From DASQPR01 sp963797605 (GTDB lineage: Bacteria; Actinomycetota; Actinomycetes; Mycobacteriales; Micromonosporaceae), in the NCBI GenBank assembly GCA_963797605.1, contig CAWCPX010000007.1, forward strand, positions 1-64,000: a stretch of DNA of 64,000 bases, in the 5' to 3' direction. Below, piece by piece: positions 28,111 to 36,051 of this stretch. Below the pieces are notes generated by a model, which was given only the letters and a program-made list of their open reading frames with translations, made no database searches and was not told where the DNA came from. Position numbers and translations under genes: made by a program. Numbering within the stretch: the stretch's first letter is position 1; every line of letters starts with the position of its first letter.

Positions 28111-31056
28111 GTGGTTATGCGTTCACCGATGCCGAGAATGAGCCGGCGCGGCCGGTTGGTGCTGATCGTCGGCGCGAGCGTCATCCTGGCCCTGATCCTG
28201 TTCGGCTGGGCCGACAACGTGCTGACCGATCGCCTGTGGTTCAAGCAGGTCCACTACTCGTCGGTCTTCTCGACGATGCTCGTAACCCGCCTGGTGCTGT
28301 TCTTCGTCTTCGGGATCGTGGTCGGCGGCATCGTCGGCGGCAGCATGTATTTGGCGTTCCGCATGCGCCCACTGCTCCGGGCGAGGTCCGGTGAGCAGCA
28401 GGCGCTGGAGCGCTACCGGATGCTGCTCCAGCCACGCATGGCGCTGTGGATCACCTTGATTTCCGTGTTCATCGGCCTCTTCGCCGGCGCCTCCGGCCAG
28501 TCGCACTGGCAGACCTGGTTGCTCTTCGTCAACAAGGTGCCGTTCGGCGTGAAAGATCCGCAGTTCCACCTCGACATCAGTTACTACGTTTTCGAGTACC
28601 CGTGGTGGCGTTTCCTCCTCGGTGTCGGCTTCACGACGATGTTCCTGACGCTCCTCGGCACGCTCGGCGTCCACTACCTCTTCGGCGGCGTGCGGTTGCA
28701 GGGCGAGGGTGACCGCATCACGACAGCGGCCCGGGCCCAGCTGAGCGCGATCGTCGCCGTTTTCATCCTGCTCAAGGCGTTCGCCTACTTCCTCGACCGC
28801 CGGGGCACCGTGCTCGCGCACAACGGCAACATCAACCTCTATGGCGCCGGGTACACCGCGGTCAACGCGTTGCTGCCCTCGAAGGAGATCCTGGCTTGGA
28901 TCTCGATCGTCGTGGCGGTCTCGATCCTCATCTTCTCGAACGCGTTCGTGCGCAACCTCGCGTGGCCGTCGATGGCCATCGGCCTGCTCGTGCTGTCGGC
29001 GATCGCGCTCGGCGGCATCTACCCATTCGTCGTGCAGACCTTTCAGGTCAAGCCGAACACGCGGGACAAAGAGGCCGTCTACATCCAGCGCGGCATCGAT
29101 TCCACGCGCACCGCGTTCGGGCTGAACACAGCGGTTGCGACGAACTACTCGGCGAGCAACCAGACTCCGCCGACCTCGCTCGCAAGCGACACCAACACGG
29201 TGCCCAACATCCGCCTGCTCGATCCGGCCGTCGTCGCGGACACCTACACGGCGCTGCAGCGGGCCCGCGGCTTCTACGATTTCGGCGAGAAGCTCGACAT
29301 CGACCGGTACACGACGGATGACAAGATCCAGGACTACGTCATGGGCATCCGTGAAATCGACTACAACAGCACCATCGGACAGACGTGGAACTGGCAGAAC
29401 GCGCACACGATCTACACGCACGGCTCGGGTTTCGTTGCCGCGCCGGCCAACCAGACCGTGTGCCAGGGTCAGCCGTACTTCGTTTCCGGGTTCCTCGGAG
29501 CCCAGGAGAACAAGGAAGCCTGCCAGTCGCAGACCGATCAGTTCCCGGCCGCGCAGAACGGCATCTACTTCGGTGAGGGCATGGGTTCCTACGCCGTCGT
29601 CGGCCAGCCGAAGGGCGCCAACCCGGTCGAATACGACGGTCCGACGAGCAATTCGAAGGACGCCTACGTCACGTACACCGGCAAGGGCGGCGTGTCCGTC
29701 GGTTCGTACTTCAACCGCGTCCTCTACGCGTACAAGTACAAGGAACCGAACTTCCTCTATTCCAGCGTCTTCAACGGCAACTCCAAGGTCCTCTACGTCC
29801 GGGACCCCCGCGATCGGGTGCAGAAGGTGGCACCGTTCCTGACGCTCGACGGCGACCCGTACCCCGCCGTCGTGAACGGGCGCATCACGTGGATCCTCGA
29901 CGGCTACACGACCGCGTCCACGTACCCGTACTCGTCGCAGGAGGATCTGCGCACCGCGACGAGCGACGCGCAGGTCGGCTCCGGGGTGGCCGAGCAGGCC
30001 GACACGAACGTCAACTACATTCGCAACTCGGTGAAGGCCACCGTCGACGCCTACGACGGCACGGTCAACCTCTACGCGTTCGGCCAGGACCCGATCCGTG
30101 ACGCGTGGAACAAGGCGTTCGGTGGCAAGCTGATCAAACCGGAATCCGCGATCCCGGCCGACTTGAGCGCGCACTTCCGTTATCCGGAAGACCTGCTGAA
30201 GGTGCAGCGCGACATGCTCACCCGTTTCCACGTGACCGACGCGAAGACGTTCTACTCGCAGCAGAACTTCTGGCAGGTGCCGAGCGACCCGGCCAACGAG
30301 AACAGTGGTTTGAAGCAGCCGCCGTACTACCTGTTGGCGCAGTTCCCGGGCCAGACCCAACCGACGTTCCAGCTGGTTTCGGCCATGGTCTACCCCGGCA
30401 ACCAGCCGAACCTGTCCGCGCTCATCAGTGGCTCCTCTGTGGACGGCAAACCGCAATTGTCGGTGATGACGATCCCGAACGGGCAGACCGTGCTGGGCCC
30501 GACACAGGTGCAGCAGAAGATGCAAAATGATCCGAACGTGCGAAAAGACCTGTCCCTGTTCAAGTCTTCGAATTCGACAGTCGTCTATGGAAACCTGCTG
30601 TCGTTGCCCCTCGGGGCGGGGGTGCTCTCGGTCGAACCGCTCTACATCCAGTCGACGGCGGAAAACTCGTACCCGCTGATGAAGAAGGTCTTGCTCAACT
30701 ACGGGGACTACGTCGCCTATGACGACGACATAGCCTCCGGCATCAAGGACCTCCTCGCGCAAGCGAAACTCGGCGCGCCCACGACAACGGCGCCGCCGAC
30801 AGGGACGAACCCACCGACAGGCACTTCTCCCACGGGTACGTCTCCCGCGGTGACCGCCGCCGTCACGCAGCTCAACAAGGCGCTGGCGGACCTCAAGGCG
30901 GCGCAGATCTCCGGTGATCCGGCGAAGTACGGTGCGGCGCTGGCGGAGGTGCAGACGGCCGTGACGGCGTACCAGGCCGCCCTGAAGGCCCTCCCGTCGC
31001 CGTCCGCGTCCCCGACGGCTCCAGCCGCACCGAGCACGTCCCCGAGCGGCGGCTGA
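28111..31056 (+). CDS. UPF0182 family large membrane protein
   Basis: About 981 residues, intact. Seven hydrophobic segments occupy roughly the first 320 residues (LVLIVGASVILALILFGWADN, then LVLFFVFGIVVGGIVGG, and others). A large extracytoplasmic domain follows, with KPNTRDKEAVYIQRGIDSTRTAF and the family-typical LLDPAVVADTYTALQ. The C-terminus is Thr/Pro/Gly-rich (TAPPTGTNPPTGTSP), then a helical stretch. Function is unknown; the family is conserved next to the PDZ protease. GTG 28111 is preferred because GAGGTG lies 10 bases before it; ATG 28117 is possible, and the frame is open from 28042. Confidence 0.88.
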   Translation: MVMRSPMPRMSRRGRLVLIVGASVILALILFGWADNVLTDRLWFKQVHYSSVFSTMLVTRLVLFFVFGIVVGGIVGGSMYLAFRMRPLLRARSGEQQALERYRMLLQPRMALWITLISVFIGLFAGASGQSHWQTWLLFVNKVPFGVKDPQFHLDISYYVFEYPWWRFLLGVGFTTMFLTLLGTLGVHYLFGGVRLQGEGDRITTAARAQLSAIVAVFILLKAFAYFLDRRGTVLAHNGNINLYGAGYTAVNALLPSKEILAWISIVVAVSILIFSNAFVRNLAWPSMAIGLLVLSAIALGGIYPFVVQTFQVKPNTRDKEAVYIQRGIDSTRTAFGLNTAVATNYSASNQTPPTSLASDTNTVPNIRLLDPAVVADTYTALQRARGFYDFGEKLDIDRYTTDDKIQDYVMGIREIDYNSTIGQTWNWQNAHTIYTHGSGFVAAPANQTVCQGQPYFVSGFLGAQENKEACQSQTDQFPAAQNGIYFGEGMGSYAVVGQPKGANPVEYDGPTSNSKDAYVTYTGKGGVSVGSYFNRVLYAYKYKEPNFLYSSVFNGNSKVLYVRDPRDRVQKVAPFLTLDGDPYPAVVNGRITWILDGYTTASTYPYSSQEDLRTATSDAQVGSGVAEQADTNVNYIRNSVKATVDAYDGTVNLYAFGQDPIRDAWNKAFGGKLIKPESAIPADLSAHFRYPEDLLKVQRDMLTRFHVTDAKTFYSQQNFWQVPSDPANENSGLKQPPYYLLAQFPGQTQPTFQLVSAMVYPGNQPNLSALISGSSVDGKPQLSVMTIPNGQTVLGPTQVQQKMQNDPNVRKDLSLFKSSNSTVVYGNLLSLPLGAGVLSVEPLYIQSTAENSYPLMKKVLLNYGDYVAYDDDIASGIKDLLAQAKLGAPTTTAPPTGTNPPTGTSPTGTSPAVTAAVTQLNKALADLKAAQISGDPAKYGAALAEVQTAVTAYQAALKALPSPSASPTAPAAPSTSPSGG

Positions 31057-31080
31057 TCTTGCCCGGCAGGTGACCGACCT

Positions 31081-31131
31081 CCGTGATCTTGCTCCGTGAT
31101 CTTGCTCCGTGATCTTGCTCCGTGATCTTGG
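31081..31131. repeat. 13-bp tandem repeat, four units
   Basis: CCGTGATCTTGCT is repeated head-to-tail at 31081, 31094, 31107 and (12 bases, variant end) 31120. It lies just downstream of the UPF0182 stop and is non-coding. Confidence 0.85.
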
Positions 31132-31288
31132 CGAGTTACTGCTGCTCCGGCCGCATTTTCTCGCCAAGGTCACGTCGGGCGGCCTGCTGGGGCGAGTTTG
31201 GGTGGTTCCGGCAGCACGAAGTCGACCCAGCGGGGGGTCGTTTTGCTTGTGGGTCTTGGGTGAGCTAGTGTTTACCAAGTCAAGGCGA

Positions 31289-31362
31289 CGCGGGGTGGAG
31301 CAGCTCGGTAGCTCGCTGGGCTCATAACCCAGAGGTCGCAGGTTCAAATCCTGTCCCCGCTA
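31289..31362 (+). tRNA. Initiator tRNA-fMet (CAT anticodon)
   Basis: 74 bases fold into a cloverleaf. The acceptor is CGCGGGG / CCCCGCT with a mismatched first pair (C1-U72), an initiator hallmark. The D arm is GAGCAGCTCGGTAGCTC. The anticodon arm CTGGG-CTCATAA-CCCAG has three consecutive G-C pairs. The T arm is GCAGG-TTCAAAT-CCTGT. The CCA end is not encoded. Confidence 0.95.
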
Positions 31363-31376
31363 CAAATGATTGACGT

Positions 31377-31422
31377 GATCAACGGCCGGTCCTCGATTTC
31401 GAGGGCCGGCCGTTGATCGTTT
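31377..31422 (+). terminator. Terminator of the tRNA-fMet gene
   Basis: A long stem starting GATCAACGGCCGG and closing CCGGCCGTTGATC around an ATTT loop region, followed by GTTT. It begins 14 bases after the tRNA. Confidence 0.8.
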
Positions 31423-31468
31423 AGAACACTGGGCCGATTGCCGACCCGATCTTGTCGCTACGAGTTGG

Positions 31469-31942
31469 TTAGTAGCACCCGTACGTCAGTGTCAGCGACG
31501 ACAGCGCATCGTTCGCGACGCCGCCCCAGGGGAAGTTGCCACTGGTGAGACTCGGGAAGTTGGCGTTGGGCGTTGTGCCGGGCTGGTTGGTGTAGAAGGT
31601 GCCGCCCGTGCACCCGGTATCCCAGGAACTCGCCTTGTCGTTGTACGCCACCGGCACGAGGAAGGTTCCCGGGCCGAAGAAGCACAACATCCAACCGGAG
31701 GCCCACGCGCTGGTGCCGTAGCCGCCGTTCTGATACACGCATGCGCCGGCGTAGATCGTGTTGCTCGGTGCGCCTGTGCCGGTCTGCAGGCATGTGCCCG
31801 CGGTGGAGCCGGGGTTGGGGAAGTAGGTGATCCGACAGTAGGTCGAACCGGTGGTGGCGTGCTCTGCCGGTGCGGCTGACGCCGACGTCGGCGCCACGAG
31901 GACGGCGGCCGCGACGATCGCCGCGACTACAAGGGACTTCAC
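31469..31942 (-). CDS. Small secreted Cys-containing protein of unknown function
   Basis: 157 residues from GTG 31942. A clear signal peptide (VKSLVVAAIVAAAVLVAPTSASA) is cut before APAEHA. The mature part is about 130 residues with six Cys (STYCRI, GTCLQ, GACVYQ, WMLCFFG, TGCTGG, YGCY), probably three disulfides, and many Gly/Thr/Tyr. It ends with Cys-Tyr. It may be an extracellular beta-sandwich or inhibitor-like protein. No family recognised. The frame stays open to an ATG at 32014, but that extension is charged and would bury the signal peptide. Confidence 0.6.
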   Translation of the reverse strand: MKSLVVAAIVAAAVLVAPTSASAAPAEHATTGSTYCRITYFPNPGSTAGTCLQTGTGAPSNTIYAGACVYQNGGYGTSAWASGWMLCFFGPGTFLVPVAYNDKASSWDTGCTGGTFYTNQPGTTPNANFPSLTSGNFPWGGVANDALSSLTLTYGCY

Positions 31943-31974
31943 TCGTCGTGCATCGTCGGCAGGTTGATAGACAT
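31939..31974 (-). CDS. Eleven-residue ORF overlapping the start of the secreted-protein gene
   Basis: ATG 31974 follows TTGGAG with good spacing and encodes MSINLPTMHDE. Its TGA overlaps the GTG of the secreted-protein gene. It could be a coupling leader, or the true N-terminus of that protein if one base is miscalled. Confidence 0.35.
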   Translation of the reverse strand: MSINLPTMHDE

Positions 31975-32244
31975 CGTCGAACTCCAATCTTTGGGTCGGG
32001 ATGCCACGAATCATGCAGGGCTCGCGGTGGTGCGCGGAACGATTGCTGCGCAGCCGCGAACAAACACAGAACAGGCTGATGCCGCCAACCGCGCCATCAG
32101 CAGCCGCGCGCTCACCTTCGGTCGGCCGTCAAGGCCCGAAAATTGACACGACCCGGTGAGCGCAAGCCAGCCCGGGTAACGCCCTGGAAAGTTTGCGGCT
32201 TACCGCAGCAGCCACATTCGACCGACGATGTCCGCGAGTGCGGT

Positions 32245-32868
32245 CTACCGCCGCGTCCGGGCCAGCGCCGCCACTTGCGCCGGCGTGATCGCCGCCGTGT
32301 CGCTGCGCGGACCGGCCTGCCGCAGCCCGGCCAGATGGACGTCGAGGTAGCGCTTCCAGGCGTCCGGCGCGATGTCACCCGACGACTCGACCACCCCGCG
32401 CATGCCCCACACCAGCGTCATCACGTCGCCGAACCGCACATCGGAGCCGAGTGTGCCGGCCCGATGCGCGGCGTCGAACAGGTCTTCGATCTGGCGGCGG
32501 ACGGTGCTGGCGCCGCAGTCGGATCGGGTCTGGCCGAGCAGCAACCGCGCGTAGCGGCGATGGTCGGCGAACGACTTCCCGAGCGCCCGCAGGAACATCT
32601 CGAGCCCGGTCCCGTCGGTGCGCGCAAGCGCCTGCTCACCCGAGGCCACGAGGTCGTCGACCACGAGCGTGATCAGTTCGTCGATGAGCGCGTCTTTGCT
32701 CGGAAAGCGCCGGTAGACGGTGCCGACACCGACGCCGGCACGCGCCGCGATCTCCTCCATGCCGGCGTCGATGCCCTGCGCCGAGAAGACTTCGACGGCC
32801 GCGCGGACGATGAGCTGGTGGTTGCGTGCCGCGTCGCTGCGGGGCCGGCGGGTCGTCTCCGCGATCAT
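32245..32868 (-). CDS. TetR-family transcriptional regulator
   Basis: 207 residues. The N-terminal HTH is IVRAAVEVFSAQGIDAGMEEIAARAGVGVGTVYRRFPSKDAL in type (residues 20-61). The rest is the variable ligand-binding domain, typical of actinobacterial TetR_C-type efflux repressors. GGAGGAG lies 9 bases before ATG 32868. It is 45 bases downstream of the MFS transporter gene on the same strand, so it is probably a co-transcribed repressor of that pump. Confidence 0.88.
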   Translation of the reverse strand: MIAETTRRPRSDAARNHQLIVRAAVEVFSAQGIDAGMEEIAARAGVGVGTVYRRFPSKDALIDELITLVVDDLVASGEQALARTDGTGLEMFLRALGKSFADHRRYARLLLGQTRSDCGASTVRRQIEDLFDAAHRAGTLGSDVRFGDVMTLVWGMRGVVESSGDIAPDAWKRYLDVHLAGLRQAGPRSDTAAITPAQVAALARTRR

Positions 32869-32913
32869 CGGCGCAACTCCTCCGTCCGCCCCCGGAAAGA
32901 CTGGATCAGGGCT

Positions 32914-34417
32914 CTACTCGCTCTTGTCGCCGATCAGCGTGCCGCCCGCCACGATCGCGAGTTCGACGTGCTCCGGCTCATCCTCGGACGATACGCCGAC
33001 CGCTCCGACCGCTCCGACCGCTCGTTTCACCGACGGGATCAGCAGCGCGGCGAGGGCGGCGAGCAGCAGGCGCCGGCCAGCATCGCGAAGCCGGTCGGTG
33101 TAGCCGGACTCGTTCGGCAGGCCGTCGGCGCCGGGTGCGAGGTGACGATGCTGGCCATCAGCGCCGCGCCGATGCGAGCCGCCGATCGTGCGGATGTTGG
33201 CGTTCATGCCGCTGGCGACGCCGGTCTGGGCGGCGGGCACGGCGCTCACGATCAGGCTCGACATCGCCGCGAACGCCAGCCCGAAGCCGACGCCCATGAT
33301 GCGCGGTCGCGAGGTAGAGCTCCCACTTCTGGTCGTGCGCGAAGGCCAGGATCAGCCATCGACACCGACGCCGATCAGCGCAGCCGACAGACGACGAGCG
33401 ACTTGCCGCCGAGCCGCGTGGCCAGCCGGCCGCGCGAACATGCCCGACGACGAACATGGTGATCGACGACGGCAGCAGGATCAGCCCGGACTGGGTGATG
33501 CTGACGCGCCGAAGCCGTAGCCGGTCGACTGCGGGCGTCTGCACGAACTCCGGCAGGAAGGCGAAGACGGCGTACATGCCGACGCCGAACAGCAGCGCGA
33601 CGAGGTTGTTCGTCCACACCGCGGGCAGGCGCATCATCCGCATGTCGATCAGCGGCGTCGCGGCGCGGCGCTCGACCACGACCCACGCGGCCGCGAGCAC
33701 GACCGCGGCGACGATCAGGCCGATGACCTTGCCGGAGCCCCAGCCCCAGTCCGGCGCCTGGCTGAGCGCGACCAGCAGCGCGACCAGCCACGCGGAGAGC
33801 AGCACGGCGGGCGCCCAGCTGATCCGCCCCGGCGTGCGCACCGGCGACTCGGGCACGAAGAAGTGCGCGGCGACGGCCGCGGCGACGGTGAGGATCATCG
33901 GCAGCCAGAACAGCCAGTGGTAGTCGAGCGCGTTGACGATCGGGCCGGCCAGCACGATGCCCAGGCCGCCGCCGACCGCGGTGAGCGAGGCGATGGCCCC
34001 GACCGCGCCGGTGAGCTTCTCGCTGCGGGAACTCGTCGCGGACGATGCCGAAGGCCAGCGGCAGCACGCCGCCGCCGATGCCCTGGATGACCCGGGCGAC
34101 GATCATCACCTGCGATGTTCGGTGGCGAGCGCGCGCCAGCAGCGAGCCGACGGCGAGCGCGCGCGAGGGTCGACCACGAAGACCCGCTTCTTGCCGACCA
34201 TGTCGCCGATGCGGCCCATGATCGGCGTGAAGATCGACGCGGACAGCAGATACGCCGTCAGCACCCAGGTCACGGTGTTCTGCGTGGTGTGCAGGTCGGC
34301 CTGGATCGTCGGCAGCACCGGGATGACCAGCGACTGGAGCAGCGCGTAGGCGGCGACCCCGGCCGCCAGGACCGCGAACGTGACCTGGTGGTGTGGACGG
34401 CGGGCGGCCAACTGCAT
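32914..34417 (-). CDS. MFS drug:H+ antiporter, DHA2/EmrB-like (several frameshifts)
   Basis: About 490 residues once frames are joined. Segments match a 14-TM DHA2 transporter: LQSLVIPVLPTIQADLHTTQNTVTWVLTAYLLSASIFTPIMGRIGDMVGKKR-type TM1-TM2 with the GDMVGKKR motif A, then VMIVARVIQGIGGGVLPLAFGIVRDEFP (motif B), GGSHR and a C-terminal tail ending ELAIVAGGTLIGDKSE. Frame changes lie near 34030, 34120, 33480, 33370 and 33150. TTGGAGG just before ATG 34417 decides the start over the frame-opening ATG at 34450. Confidence 0.8.
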
Positions 34418-34531
34418 GCGAGCCTCCAAAGCGGAACTGTGATTCCGCATAGGCTAGCGGCAGACGGAACGACGGTTCCAGATCGGGTGACGCACATCCC
34501 AATATGAGGCCGGGGATGGCAGGCTGCGACG

Positions 34532-35654
34532 GTGATCATCGAACGGGTAGTGGCGGGCATCGCCCTCGGCGGCTGGGTGTGGTTGGCGTTCGCGCGCGGG
34601 ATGTACTGGCGGACCGACGTGCGCCTGCCTGCCGGTGAAGACCCGGTGACCTGGCCGTCCGTCGCGATCGTGGTGCCGGCCCGCGACGAGGCCGACGTGC
34701 TGCCGATCACCCTCCCGACGTTGCTCAAGCAGGACTACCCGGGCCCGACGCGCGTGATAGTGGTCGACGACAACTCCACCGATGGCACCCGAGAGGCGAT
34801 CCCAGCGGGAGTCATGATCGTGACGCCAGGAGAGCCGCCGGCGGGTTGGGCGGGCAAGTTGTGGGCGCTGCGGGCGGGCACGCGGGAAGCCGCTGACGTC
34901 GACTTCCTGCTGTTCACCGACGCCGACATCGCGCACGAGGCCGACTCGCTGACCGCGCTTGTGCGATCCGCCACCGCGCGACAACTCGATCTCGTGTCGC
35001 AGATGGCGCGCCTGCGGACGCAGACGGGCTGGGAGCGCCTGCTCGTGCCCGCGTTCGTCTACTTCTTCGCGCTGCTGTTCCCGTTTCGTTGGAGCAATCG
35101 CGCCGGTTCCCGGACCGCCGCGGCCGCCGGAGGCTGCGACCTGGTGCGCCGCGTCGCCTTGGAGCGGGCGGGTGGCATCGACGCGATCCACGGCGCGGTG
35201 ATCGACGATGTCGCGCTCGCGAAGGCGATCAAACGCAGCGGCGGCCGCATCTTCCTCGGCCTGGCCGATCGCGTCGACTCGATCCGGCCCTATCCGGACC
35301 TCGGATCACTCTGGCGGATGGTTTCCCGCAGCGCGTTACGCGCAACTCCGCTATTCGCCCGCGCTGCTGATCGGCACGGTGCTCGGACTGTCCCTGATGT
35401 TCCTGGTGCCGGTCGCGGCCACGGTCGGCGGAGCGATCACGGGTGACGGCTGGCTGCTCGGTCTCGGTGCCGGCGCGTGGGCTGTGATGACGGCTCTCTA
35501 CGTACCCATGCAGCGCTATTACGCTCTGGCCTGGCCGCTCGCGGCGCTGCTGCCCTACACCGCGACGCTCTACCTCGCGATGACCGTCGACTCGGCGATC
35601 CTGCATTACCGCGGCCGCGGCGGCGCGTGGAAAGGCCGAACCTTCCACACCTAA
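34532..35654 (+). CDS. hpnB: HpnB-like glycosyltransferase family 2 (one frameshift)
   Basis: About 373 residues after removing one base near 35337, which restores SRSAYAQLRYSPALL. GT-A motifs are VVPARDEADVLP near residue 49, VVDDNSTDGTRE near 77 and the DxD-like TDADIAHEADSL near 129, followed by VIDDVALAKAIKRSGG near 219 and three to four C-terminal TM segments. The pattern matches hopene-associated HpnB. No other hopanoid genes are in the window, so the lipid substrate is inferred from family. GTG start at 34532, divergent from the MFS gene. Confidence 0.75.
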
Positions 35655-35773
35655 GATCAACTTCATCACACGGGTACGGCCGTCGTGCGAGAACCCCGGC
35701 AACGGCGCGTTTTCGGGCTCTCAACCGTCCGCGCCGAAAAGATCTGTGACCTCGGAGGGCTACGCTACAGAGG

Positions 35774-35788
35774 TGATCATGATGATCA
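35774..35788. promoter_or_regulatory. 15-bp palindrome before a small Lys-rich gene
   Basis: TGATCAT-G-ATGATCA is perfectly palindromic about one central base. It lies 19 bases before the ATG of the small gene, just after TACGCTACAG, a possible -10 region, and could be an operator. Confidence 0.4.
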
Positions 35789-35806
35789 TGCTGAGAAGGG
35801 ATAACC

Positions 35807-35929
35807 ATGCCCGACAAGTCGCCCCAGAAGTCGAATGACAAGAAGCAGGGCAAGAGTCTCAAAGAGAAGCGGTCCGCCAAGAAGGCCAAGACCGAGTCGA
35901 AGTCGACGATTCCTTCGACTGGTCACTGA
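35807..35929 (+). CDS. Small lysine-rich protein
   Basis: 40 residues, MPDKSPQKSNDKKQGKS then LKEKRSAKKAKTESKS, with GAGAAGG before the ATG and a strong terminator 20 bases after the stop. Similar short, basic, Lys-rich proteins are widespread in actinobacteria, with no assigned function. The promoter, ribosome site and terminator argue that it is a real monocistronic gene. Confidence 0.7.
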   Translation: MPDKSPQKSNDKKQGKSLKEKRSAKKAKTESKSTIPSTGH

Positions 35930-35948
35930 ACCGCTGACCCCGACCGTC

Positions 35949-35985
35949 AAACGCGCCCTCCCAGAAGATCCGGGAGGGCGCGTTT
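35949..35985 (+). terminator. Strong terminator between small gene and beta-helix hydrolase
   Basis: Perfect 14-bp stem AAACGCGCCCTCCC / GGGAGGGCGCGTTT with a 9-base loop. It can serve both the small plus-strand gene and the convergent hydrolase gene. Confidence 0.85.
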
Positions 35986-36051
35986 CGGTTCGGTCGGCAC
36001 ATCGCCTGCCTCGGGATGCCCCGGAGCGGCGGCGGGCGGCGTATCAACCGG

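Noticed and set aside
31081..31131. CRISPR array
   Set aside because: Units are 13 bp with no unique spacers and there are no cas genes.
28123..31347. 1074-residue ORF antisense to the UPF0182 gene
   Set aside because: It mirrors the intact UPF0182 frame, is Arg/Val/Gly-rich low-complexity sequence and runs through the tRNA gene. Typical GC-rich shadow.
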